Source: Gyrodactylus bullatarudis
Taxonomy: Eukaryota > Platyhelminthes > Monogenea > Gyrodactylidea > Gyrodactylidae
Assembly: GCA_012064415.1 (NCBI GenBank)
Contig: SSNU01000247.1
Span: 992,629 to 1,056,628 of the forward strand
Length of the DNA: 64,000 nucleotides
Reading direction: 5' to 3'
Of this stretch, positions 37,140-48,027 are shown piece after piece. Positions within the stretch are counted from its first letter, which is position 1. Every line of letters begins with the position of its first letter. The notes under the pieces were generated by a model. It searched no databases. It was given only the letters and a program-made list of their open reading frames with translations, and was not told where the DNA came from. The position numbers were made by a program, and so were the translations under genes.

Positions 37140-40100
37140 ATGAATTCAAAAGTTTTATCCTTTCTGGTACTTTTGGCCTTGGCCACCCTCTTCCACCATA
37201 CGAACGCCATGAATCTCCAGAGGTATCTCCTTAGTCTCCCCCTAAAACCAATTCACCTCCACTAATCTTTGCACTTTTTTCTTCTCCAGGTCTGATGACA
37301 TTGCTAAACGAGTCTTTTCCGATTCTCGCCTCATGGAATTACAGTATCTCAATGATTTGAAGAATCCGTGAGTCTAACCCTCTTTAAAGCCTTTCCTTAC
37401 ATGCAATACATGACCCTTCTTTTTTCTATTACCTTTTATTATATTATAATACTTTTAACATTTGCTATTTCATTGAGTATTGTAAACTATTAAGCTTTCA
37501 TTCATAATTATAAGCTCCCCCCTCGCTTCATGATGATATATTGGGTGTATTATGGTGTTAATTATAACCTTGATATCTTCCTTATAGAGAATCGTAGAAG
37601 AAATATGAAAACAGATTTAGAATCAGCATGAAATTTCTGATAAGCCAATATTAAACTTTATCCTATTAAACGAATTGATAGCAAAATTATAAAAAAATAC
37701 TCACATTTTTGAGCTTTGAACCCGATTTTGTACTCAAAATGAAATCTAAATCATACTCAAATGAAATTATTCAGAAAGAAGAGTTAATTAGCTACATTTT
37801 GGTGTATCATATGACACATGTTTGTCTTTTATACTGTCACAAGAACACTGAGATTCAAAAAACTCGGATCAAAACTCCAGATCCAATTTTTGGCTTGATA
37901 CCCCAATCAATCGAAAAACGATTTCCACTATTTAATTCAGCGCATTAAAATCTATAGAATATAAAAAAATTAGAAAAATACAAAAAAAATTCACCTCAAA
38001 TTTGTCGAACAGTGTAAGCATTCCTATTGGTCCTCCCCCCTTCCTCTGACTAGGTTATTTTACTATTATTCTCTTGTAAATTAGAAAATAATGATTTTTA
38101 TTTTATGAATTGAGGGATTAACTTGAAGTTGGCCATTTTAAACCGAACTCCTAATTATGTATTTCCCTCTCATACAGTTGCTCACTCAAATATTTTTATG
38201 TCTCTACAGAATTGTATTATTCTGGCAAATCCCTTGAGATAGTATAAAAAAGAATCAATTAATGTGTATTTTATTCTATTCTTAGTATGCTATGATATTC
38301 TCAAATCTATAGTCTTTATCGATCGAAAAGGTTCATGCAACATTTTAGATATTTGAGCTCTGGACGCGAGTATGTATTGCCTGACACATCACCATCTTTA
38401 TGCTACTCTCGTCATGCTTGAATTCAAAATTCCATCATCTTATTTTTTATTCTCCATCTCAAACGATTGTAAAGAACCTCGTACCCAAAGTATTTTCCGA
38501 ATGACTATTTTGTTCGAATATGTTAGAAAATCTTAAAAATCTTATATTATTACTTTTTCCAATGATTTTAAAACATTTTTTCATGTTTCTTTTTTGACAA
38601 TAGATCACAATCTATCCAAGTTTGCTATCATCAAAATTTTTGCTAGCTAGGCATAAAAATGATATTTGAGATTTTTAAGGAGTGAGCAACACTCCTAAAT
38701 TCATGATCCTTTTAGATCAAAATTATTAAACTTGTCAATTTTTAGAGATGATGTAATTCATGTCCGTAGTAGCCGAATAGTTAACTTAGAAAAAGTTTAA
38801 GTTGTTTTGTAATCATATCGAATGAAATGTATAAGATATCTTTTTTGACATTAACTGAGTGTTTGTAACAATTATTTTCCAGATAATCCTTTCATTGGCG
38901 AAATTTCAATGTAAATTACTTACCAGTAGATGGGGATTTCAATGTAAATCAGACCCTGATGTGAATATGTGAAAGAAAACATTTCGTCCTAGTAAATGAT
39001 TTTTAGTATCATATTTTAAGTAATTCTGTGAGAGAGCCGTATTTAAAATAATTAGGATAAAAATATTTCAGCTTCTATCCTGTTAATTATAATAAAACCA
39101 ATTTTCTATTGTAGCCAGCAAATAAATAACCAGGTTTTGGACCATATGTTCACATACACCATTTGAACTTTCCTAAAGAGCCCATTCAGATTCCGACCCA
39201 GGCTAGAAGGTACTTGACTGAAATGTGATTCTATCCGGTCTCAGAATTATGATTTGATGATAATCAATCGGCTACAAAACTGAAAAAATTCTCATAATTT
39301 CCTGCCCTCTTTTATTAATTCCAATTCACCTGAATTTTTTCATATCTGATTGTTTAATTCCATCATAAATTTCAATTATAGTCAGTGGAAGAACAGAGAA
39401 CATAAAGTTGGGAATCTATGATTTTTACAGAAATTTCGATATTTTCTTCAAGAATTCAAATTTGTTAAAGATTTTTTGGAATCCTACTCAAGTTGCCCAC
39501 ATTTACCAGTTGAAGAAAAAAATTCTGAGAAAAATGTTTTTGATGAAAAGTATGGTCATTTTTCAAATTCCCATTTGGCGCTAAATCCCATTTTTTCAAA
39601 CATTGAGCTGAAAATTTTTATTGATTCGAAAGTGGGAGACTGATCAAAAGATATTTTCAGGACCAAGATTGGACAAGAAAGCACAGTCAAATCACTGACA
39701 GTTTCCTCATTTTCGAGAGATTCTGAATTATCGAAATTCTATTGATTTTCAACTAGTGAAAATGATCAAAAAAACGAAATTCCGCTCCCAAACGATAATA
39801 AGGTTTAGCATAAGATCAGATTCAGTCGAATTGTTTTTCTTGTCTAATCTTGATTCTGAAAATAAATTTTTGATCACTCTCCCACTTTCAAATCAACAAA
39901 AAATTTCAGCTCAAAAATTATTTTCAAGAAAAGTATGGTCATTTTTCAAATTCCCATTTTTTCGGATTTTTTTTCTTCAAATGGTAAAAGTGGGCAGCAT
40001 GAGTAGGATTCCAAAATATCTTTCACATATTCGAATTCTTGATGAAAATATCGAGATTTCTGTAAAAATCATAGATTCCCAACTTTATATCAATTAGCTT

Positions 40101-40869
40101 TAGCTCGAATGTTTATCAGAACATGCCTCAGATATACATCTAAGCTTTGGAGAATTCCTGATTCTGTAAAATAATAATTTTAATTTACAGTAAATTAATT
40201 TTTTATTATTCTTCTATTACAGCATAACTTCTGGTGGGCTTAAAAGATATATATAAGTTAGATATCTAGAAACACACAGTCATTCAACGCAATCAAGTAT
40301 GGGGGAGTTACTGTTTTGAGAACTTTTTATTGTTTTTGCAATCTCTTTAAGAATGAAATAATACAACCAATTTTTTTTTAATTTAATCACTTACAATTTG
40401 TTATTCTATAAATGATTTTAATCTTTAGTGCATGCCTTTTGTGGAAACTGTCACTTTACATCCTCGTTATGTTTTTTGAGTAGTTTTTATCCTCTTTTCC
40501 GCTGATTGAAAATTTGAAGCGAATAATAACGTTTATAACTTATTGTTCTCAAACCTTCCATTCCAAATTACGAGGGATAATTTGAACTGAACGATATCTA
40601 AAATACTCTTTTTGCACCCCCTACTTTTTGAAAACTTATTTACTGAGGCTCTAAAAAAATAAAATACCTCACCCTGTCATAAAACAATAGGTGTTTTAGA
40701 TTTCAAAATGCCAATTTTGCCCTCTACTATCAATTTATCGAGTATAGGATAAATCACAAATTGGCAGTTGTGTTCGAATTAACCATACCACATGCAGACT
40801 TTTAAACTAACCATTCTCCTTTTTCCCTTCCGCAGAAAAGACAAATACAAATACTACTACTATGATTAG
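37140..40869 (+). CDS. Small secreted peptide precursor (64 residues)
   Basis: Three exons join in frame: 37140-37222, 37290-37367 and 40836-40869. The product begins with a clear signal peptide (MNSKVLSFLVLLALATLF, cleavage probably after THHTNA-like residues near 23). A short pro-segment contains a KR pair (SDDIAKR) at residues 34-35. The segment after it starts VFSDSRLMELQYLNDLKNP, and the protein ends KDKYKYYYYD. There are no cysteines. This layout fits a neuropeptide or peptide-hormone precursor with one mature peptide of about 29 residues, but no known family is recognised and no C-terminal amidation Gly is present. All splice sites are consensus GT-AG; the 3.5 kb second intron contains a foldback element. 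AATAAA lies at 40962. A CTGATTGG box is about 100 bases upstream. Function is not assigned. Confidence 0.65.
39404..40085. repeat. Foldback element in the peptide-gene intron
   Basis: The left end AAAGTTGGGAATCTATG and the right end CATAGATTCCCAACTTT are perfect inverted copies. The arms extend about 160 bases through TTTTTACAGAAATTTCGATA and GGAATCCTACTCA-type blocks, and AAAAGTATGGTCATTTTTC occurs in both halves. It belongs to the same family as 10272-10730. The 113-codon frame within it is a by-product. Confidence 0.8.
40556..40760 (-). mobile_element. Diverged reverse fragment of the 23550 MITE family
   Basis: CCTTCCATTCCAAATTACGAGG, then AACTGAACGATATCTAAAA and AACTTATTTACTGAGGCT, follow the order of the 35219 and 27404 copies at lower identity. 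It ends within about 80 bases of the third exon of the peptide gene. Confidence 0.45.
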
Positions 40870-41038
40870 AGATTGGCCATCTTAATCGAAAAAGACAGAC
40901 CATCATCACCATTAAAGACTGTATCCTATATTTTGTTTTTTTTTCGATTCAAGCAAAGTTAAATAAATCTGATTTGCTCGAATCAGTCTTTCTTTAATCT
41001 CTTTTCTTGTGAATTCCAAGTGGATACTTTTCCCTCCT

Positions 41039-41069
41039 CTGATTGGCCAATTCAACTCAACCTATATAT
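41039..41069 (+). promoter_or_regulatory. CCAAT and TATA candidates for the CAP gene
   Basis: CTGATTGG at 41039 precedes TATATAT at 41063 by about 17 bases, and the signal-peptide ATG follows at 41130. The order and spacing fit a compact core promoter with a leader of about 35 bases. Confidence 0.5.
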
Positions 41070-41129
41070 CATCAAAGCCATGATAATAATATCCCATTTC
41101 CCCCTAACACACTGTATAGTAAGCATACA

Positions 41130-44100
41130 ATGAATTTGCTACTCCTCTGTCCCCTTCTCTTCTATTACATAGGTCAAGTTTCTACATTAGAGGTAAGTTG
41201 ACTTATTCATCTCTTTCCATTATGTGCCCTCTTGTGTGTAGCTAAACCAGACAGATAAAGACTTTATAGTAATGGAACATAACAGAATGCGTAGCCAAGT
41301 AGTCCCAGAAGCTGGAAACATGGTCAAGATGATCTGGGACGATTCCCTCCAGGCACATGCAGCTCTCTACGCTAATCAATGCGAATTCACCCCTAAAAAT
41401 GTTCAATGGGACGGTTTTGACGATCTCGGACGTAACATGGTTCTTGCCCTGGGCAGAACTTGGAACCTTGTCAGGCTGTCTATGCAAAGCTTTGAAAAGA
41501 GGAAAGACTTTTACGACTATGCAAGCAACTCTTGCAAAGATGGCCAAGATTGCGGTCATTACACTCAAGTGAGAATTGTTTCTTCATCTCTAATTTCCTT
41601 ACTTTTTTAGATTTAAAAATTACACATTGAATATTAATAAAGATTAACTAGAAATATTTTGTTCTAGGTGCTTAGGTAATATATCCCTGAATCCAAAAGA
41701 GGTTTACCATATAGATTATTTCTAAATGCTTTGTAAGTTTCTTTTGTACCAGTCTCGGTGGGATCCATTAGTAAGCTGTAACATTCAGCGACATGTGCTA
41801 ATCCATTACCAAATACTTTTTAGACTTGGGGATAGGAGTGATTGTAATGAGGAACCAATCATCAGGGATAGCGTATGAAACGAAACCAAGGTTTATAAAA
41901 TTCGCTAAGTTAATAAGAAAGCATGGAGGGAGAGCCTTGATGAGGCTGAAGGAGTTAATGTTGGAATCAATTCTAGTTTTAGTAAATCTAGGCATAATTT
42001 ATTAAACATCTGTTCTTCAAGCTGGGATTCTTTAATTCAAACGATAGAATTGGGTTTATGACTCATTGTTTGTTTTGTGTGTAGGACAAGCCCTTTTTGT
42101 AGAGGAAAAAACGGATTTTCGAGAATTTTTTTTTTCGCTCAAAGTTATAAATTTATTAGATTTTAAATGCTAATATCTCTGGTTGAATAGTATGCAATAA
42201 CATGATATATTAGATGGTTGGAAAGAGAAAAAAAATCTGAATACAATAGTGTAATTTTTTATCTATTTTATTTTTCAAGCTTTAAAAGTAGAAGTATGCT
42301 TACTTATAAGTACAAAGGTTATATTATTATTTTAATAAAAAGGGGCAGAGAGGAAGGGTGATTTTTGACATAAAGTGCAGAGTTCGTACTGTTAGACGTT
42401 CTTGTGGGATATATTACCGAAGCACCTAGAACGAAATATTTCTAGTTAGTCTTTGTAAGTATAGGTGCTGCACTATTCATTCTGAAACAAATTTTTAATT
42501 TCCCCGATTACAGGAATTCCTAGACTTTCTAGGAATTTTTGATGAATGCCTAAAATCTAACTAATGATGAAATGGTTAATACTTGACCTGATAATAAATG
42601 TATTTTATTCATTATTTTGAACTAAGTAGTTCTTCAGGGAGCTGTTCGCCTTAGATTAACTATAACGTTGTTCGCTTGCTACCTGACTATGTTGTCTTCT
42701 GGCGTGTATTGATCTATCTGTAGAAAAAGAAAGGGTAGAGAGAGAGGGGTAGTATTTCTCAAAGAATAAGGATTATAAAAATTACAGTGATTGTTATAAT
42801 AATCAGAATTATTAGAGTAATAACTCTGATAATATAATTCATCACTTATAGTAAATGTATTTTATTCAAGCTTTGTAGCAACTAATTCTATCATGGCCTT
42901 TTCATTCGCATATTGATCAATTACGACAGAATTCAGATCTATTTGTCTTGCAATTTTGTTTGGTTAATTTTACTGACCTTTGACCCTCAAATTTTTGGAC
43001 TGAAATTGATCTCAGAGAATATGCTTCCCCTAAACATCCAATCATTTGCTAAAAACACCAAAACCCCTTTCATAGTATGTTTGATGAACAATGTAGGTCC
43101 CAGAAACATCTTGTTTAAGTGCTGTATACTACAATCCATTTATATTATTAGGTTGTGCGATAAGTTTCGGGACTGAATACAAAAATTGATTTTATTGGAC
43201 AAAAAGTTGAGAGAGATGAACTGGAAATCAGTGAAAATACAGCTTCCTGATGAATTTGGTACCTTTTAGTTTTGAAGAATAAATTTTTTGTTCAAGTTGC
43301 AGTCCCATTACTTATCACACAACCCAAAAATATTGGAGGGAGGAGGTAACTTTTCTACAGATTCCCTTTGATTGAAAATAAAACTTTCGTAGTCCAATGT
43401 TTTCTTGTCTAATCAGTCTTCAATAGCGTATCGAGCATGAGTAAATCGATTTGAGAACAACCAAAAAATAATAAATACTCATCAGTTATCCTTGTGACTA
43501 TTTTTGTTTTGTATTTTACTTTAACCCAGAATGCAATTTTAGCGCCAAGATTGAATTATAAATCTCCATCTTTGTGTGTATGGGCGTGTCTTTTGTCACA
43601 TTCCCCTGTCAACTAATTTGGAAATCATTCTGTCAAATATCTCCTCACTAGAAAAATATTAAATTTACATTGTATAGCTCTTTCCTTTTGATTGATTGAA
43701 AATTGCCAATAATTTTTTAAGTCAAATATTTTTAAAAATATATTCCTCACCAAATATCTTCCCATGGCTGTTTCTAACTCATCACTGATGAGTCATCAGA
43801 GATTACGGCCCCATAGAGTACTCTTCTATTTTGGTCTATTTCAGAGAAAGGATTTTCTCGCATTCAATAATTTTAAGTAGAAATTATATTTATATCTAAC
43901 CCGATCTCCAAGTTTTGAAAATTTTGGATGATTTTCTGTAATTTTCTTTTAAACTACACACAGATAGGGATTTTATTTTCACAAATTAAATTCTAACTCT
44001 ATTGACAAGAAATCATCAATCTCCTTAAAAGTTGTAATAATAAAAATTCACATTCAAACCTATTTCTGGTCTCAAGACTCTTTGGGTACATAGATTTCAA

Positions 44101-45573
44101 TATTCTATTTTTTCTAAAATAAAACCTCTTTGATTGTTCTAATCTGATTTCAGGGGGCATATTCCTCGATAAAAATGGTGAAATCTACCAAAAAGCATTT
44201 TATCGTGTCCTGTTTCATAGAAATATTTTCTCGATTATCAGAGAGCCCAGAGATGATACCGGCTACAGTTCATATTGAAATTCTATTCATGATTTCCAAA
44301 ATTACTGGCCCAATAATCAGATCCAAGATTAATTGTTCAAAATTTCTCTCATAAATAAACTTCCCTTTCTTAACCAGATGATGAACTGATTTACTTTTCT
44401 GATTAGGTTGAAAAAAACATGCCTAACAAAATGTTTCTCAGATTTCAACTCTGTATTATTATTCATGCTAAGAAATTTTTCTCAAAGAAAAAATGTCCAC
44501 TAACACTAATATTATCATGAAACCCTAATCATTATTGTTATTCAACTCTTGATATTTTCATTTTAAAAGATTATCTGGGCAGATAGTTGGAAGATTGGCT
44601 GTGCCCTGAAAACCTGTAATCATCCGAATAGAACTGTGTCAATGTTCTTTGTATGCATGTATCATCCAAAGTGAGTTTTTAATTATCTTGCTTTTTTTGA
44701 AAACTCTTGTGGGCCTCAAAAAAATAATCTATATTGGTATATTTTTTCTCTAGGTAAAGGACTGGCTGAGTTGCAATAATAATCTGAAGAAAAAATCTGC
44801 CCATTTTATCCCAATATAAAGATAACTGGTACTATATCTGCACTAAATTGTTGTCCTGGTATTTTTTTGTACTATTTTTCTGAGTTAAGTCTCCAACTAG
44901 TAAACGACCTATCAAAATTTTTGATGAGTTGGTAACTAGACTCCTGAGCTATAGCAGTATTTCATCGTGTAAGCTGATAGCACGTCAAAAATTATTCCAT
45001 AGAATTTAAACTAAAAGGATTTATTTTGTAAAATATGCGCTATTGCAGTTAAATGGTGAAAAATATTTGACAAAAAATCAGAAATTTTGATGACACAAGA
45101 TTTTTTAGTTTAATGAGATACTATTTTTTATCTTATTTGTTACTTTTATTTTTGAGGCCCTAGTAATTATTATTAGTAATTGTCATCATGCAAGATTTTG
45201 CAAGTATTTCCCTCTCCTCATACATACCATTACCACTAGGTACATTAGTATTTCTTGTTGATAATTTATTATACTCGTCATAACACCCCACATATCAACA
45301 GACATAAATCAATTATTCGCATATTCAAGTAAACTATATCATTGTAACATCAAATCAAATCATTCAGTTAATTCTACTTGCTCTCTTAGGGGCAACTACA
45401 AAAATGTCAGACCCTACAAAAATGCCCCAAAATTCTGTGATCGATGTCCAGAAAGTCATCGGTTCTGTGTTGATAATCTCTGCCATACTACCTCTACGGA
45501 TGGCCAAAGCATATCAAATCCAAAATTTTTTCCCATTCTCGTCAGTTTATTGATTTCCATTCTTAGACCATGA
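41130..45573 (+). CDS. Secreted CAP/SCP-domain (CRISP/antigen 5/PR-1) protein
   Basis: Four exons join in frame: 41130-41192, 41242-41568, 44570-44670 and 45390-45573, giving 224 residues. Residues 1-18 form a signal peptide (MNLLLLCPLLFYYIGQ). The CAP fold is shown by EHNRMRSQVVPEAGNMVKM, WDDSLQAHAALYA, and the CAP1 motif CGHYTQ|IIWADSWKIGCA, which spans the exon 2/3 junction. The CAP2-like YHPKGNYKNVRPYK and a Cys-rich hinge (FCDRCPESHRFCVDNLC) follow. The last residues (FFPILVSLLISIL) are hydrophobic and could signal a GPI anchor or a tail membrane span. The usual GEN/GQN motif reads GRN, so one of the conserved acidic cavity residues is absent. CAP proteins are extracellular; substrate is unknown. 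AATAAA at 45863 is a likely polyadenylation site. Confidence 0.9.
41639..42454. mobile_element. Inverted-repeat-bounded element holding a reverse transcriptase fragment
   Basis: The 49 bases at 41639-41687 are the reverse complement of 42406-42454 with three mismatches (core TCTAGGTGCTT and TAATATATCCC). Between them, minus-strand 41995-41798 reads PPCFLINLANF, then IPDDWFLITITPIPKSKK, the first conserved block of LINE reverse transcriptases, followed by a stop. The element lies in CAP intron 2. It may be a terminal-inverted-repeat element that captured or received a LINE fragment. Confidence 0.6.
43148..43327. mobile_element. mariner-like MITE
   Basis: The left end TTAGGTTGTGCGATAAGT...GGGACTG and the right end CAGTCCC...ACTTATCACACAACCCAA are imperfect inverted repeats of about 28 bases, of the type seen in mariner elements. 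TA occurs at or next to both borders. The 180-base unit has no coding capacity and lies in CAP intron 2. Confidence 0.7.
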
Positions 45574-45862
45574 CTCATTTCTCTTATTTCATTCAATACA
45601 CGTATTTATACACTAGATCGGAGTTTAGCTTTCCTTGCCTATTCTTCTTCTCTAGGTCAATCGGTCAAATCTACGCAGTTCTATTCTCCCTTTCTCTATG
45701 CCTTTTACAGTGTGTACTTGAAGAATACTGCAGATGATGAGTGAAGAAGTAATTTTATGAGTTATTGACTCCTCAAGTCTACATGTCCGGATGAATGACT
45801 AAATGGGGAAATCTCATTCAACAAATAATCCTGATAATGAGATTTTTTAATGTAATTCATTG

Positions 45863-45868
45863 AATAAA
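45863..45868 (+). terminator. Polyadenylation signal candidate for the CAP gene
   Basis: AATAAA 290 bases after the CAP stop codon, within about 220 bases of the convergent CD225 gene's own signal at 46089-46094 (minus strand). Confidence 0.45.
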
Positions 45869-46164
45869 ATTTATTCTTCTCCTCGATGACATTATGATCC
45901 ATACATAAAAATACATGAAAATGTATATATATATTCAATGTAAATAAATAAATAAATACTTATATATAAATGCTCATATTTGTAAGATAATTAACGTCCT
46001 CATTAATCGATTGTAATTTTTTATGTCAATTTTGATTATCATTTGTATATGACCTTTTGATTATGCAATATACGGTTTTCTATGTCTCTTTATTTACGAA
46101 TGAAATCGAGGGGGGAAAATCAAACTGAAAACTGATTCTTGTCTCTCTCTCTCTCTGGAACAGT

Positions 46165-48027
46165 TCACTTCTCTCGACTGAAACAGTTAAAGACACTGGT
46201 GAGGTACTTCAAAAACTTTTCATGATAAAAATACAAAATTATTGAGAATATAATGCACAGCAAAAGCCCTGTAATGCAAGCGGCAATGACAAGACGCCTA
46301 GCTCTGTCACTTCTACGTCGATATCGTATCCAGTCTTGGGCAGTGTAATCAGAATAGGCACAAATCGAGTAGACTAAAGCAGGCACAGTACACCAGAGAG
46401 TTATGGGACAACAAAAAATTGCAAATATGCTGCAAATGGCGGGACAAGAATCATAGGGAATTGTCTGTTGTGGTCTGCGGACTGGAACATAGCCATGATT
46501 GAGTTGTTGAGGTTGATAGAATATCTCGTTAGGATCATAAAAGTTTGGATTAGCAAACTGTGGATGACCTTGATTGGGCATTGGCTGGAGTTGGATGATT
46601 TCACCATTTGGACTTTGAACAAATCCAGCTATTTACAAAAATTGATAAAAATACTTGAAAGTAGTTCATCGGAAAATTAATCAAAATGCGCGATAATAAT
46701 AACCCAAGCAAGAATTTCGTCAGCTCGAGAATGAAAATTTGTAAGTGATTTATTTTTTATAAATCGTAACTACTCACAAGTCATAACATGTATTCTTGAA
46801 TAAAGTTCACGGAAATTAATAATTGTTATCAAAAATTACTTTCCGAGAATTTTATTCAAAAATACATGTTATGACTTGTGAGTAGTTACGATTTATAAAA
46901 AAATAATCACTTTCAAAATCTCATTCTCGAGCTGACGAAATTCATGCATGGGTTATTATTATCGCGCATTTTAATAATTTTCCTATGAACTACTATCAAG
47001 TAAGCAGGTCACAATATTTTTGATTAAAAAAATTGGGTTTTCGCCGCATAGTTCATGGAGTGAGCTTCTTTTTCATGATATTATATCCTCAAAGATTTTT
47101 ATGTTAAAAGATATCTAATCTTATAGCATTCATTTTGAATGCTGTGAAGAATTATAAAGAGAATAAAGTTGAATAAACGGTAAGATTTTATTTTTACGGT
47201 AAAGTAAGAACAGTTAGATAAGAAAGCTCTCAAATTAATTAATTGGCTGTATTCAGATTGTTAAGTTCCTGAGAGATTCTTTCAGAGATTCAAGGTGCAT
47301 TTCGAAGTGAAGCAATAATTCAACAAAAAGTCTTACCATTGGGAGAGACACTGGTTGAGTAGACAGCCTGAGGACCTTGCTGGATTTGTCGAGCTGAGGT
47401 GGCCGGAAAATAATGCGCCGGCTGATTCAAGTTCATATTGGAGCCTTTCATTAGAGTGGCGTTCCTCTGCATCAAGGATATTCTGTCGTCTTCATTCTCG
47501 AGAAGCATCGGATTCAAACCCTCCTGGCTGTGATCGCCATGAGCTAGGTTTGCATCTATTATGTTAATAATAAGGGAGTTTATTTGGGGATTCCATGAAA
47601 TTGAACATGACACGAGAATAATGAACTCAAGAATAAAATAATCAAGAGAACGTAGAGAGAACAATAGAGAAGAATAGAGGATGGATGGTTGTTAATAAAG
47701 TTGATTAATCTGAGCACATTACTTACTAGCCCAATGAATTCTGAATAAAGACAAGATTAAAGTCTGATACTTCAAGATCATGTCTCACGAGAAAGCCAGT
47801 GAAATAGAAACAAAAAAAAGAATATCTAGGCCACCACGAAAAACGGAATGGTTACAAATGCAATGTTCCATTTTCAATTCAAGAAAGCAATTGTTAAAAA
47901 TCTTACTCATTTGTTGGTGGTACTGTTGAAGTTTATGTTGCTGATGGTGAATGGAATCTTGTGGGGTAGCTGACCGATAACTCGGACTGGGTAATGTATC
48001 TGAGTTGGCAGTATGTTCTTGTTCCAT
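46165..48027 (-). CDS. CD225/dispanin-family two-pass membrane protein
   Basis: Three minus-strand exons join in frame: 48027-47907, 47555-47337 and 46628-46165, giving 267 residues. The N-terminal 170 residues are Gln/Pro/Asn-rich and cytosolic in character (IHHQQHKLQQYHQQM, then YPQ-like repeats). The CD225 region follows: DSCPAICSIFAIFCCPITLW starts the first membrane segment (about 178-202), with the family's Cys pair next to the CP motif. A basic loop (WIRYRRRSDRARR) precedes the second segment (about 226-248). The family includes IFITM, PRRT and SynDIG proteins, which act in membrane trafficking and fusion; which branch this belongs to cannot be decided, though the long polar N-terminus is more PRRT/SynDIG-like. 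A foldback element occupies intron 2. AATAAA on the minus strand lies at 46094-46089. Confidence 0.85.
46652..47002. repeat. Foldback MITE in the CD225 gene intron
   Basis: The left half (46652-46830) is a near-complete reverse complement of the right half (46840-47002). Matching blocks include ATGCGCGATAATAATAACCC, TTTCGTCAGCTCGAGAATGA and CGTAACTACTCACAAGTC. Arms of about 165 bases and a very short centre would form a long hairpin in the pre-mRNA. It starts about 24 bases upstream (in transcript order) of the exon 3 acceptor. Confidence 0.9.

Noticed and set aside
39756..40097. 113-codon plus-strand frame
   Set aside because: It lies entirely within the foldback element and is a by-product of its arm.
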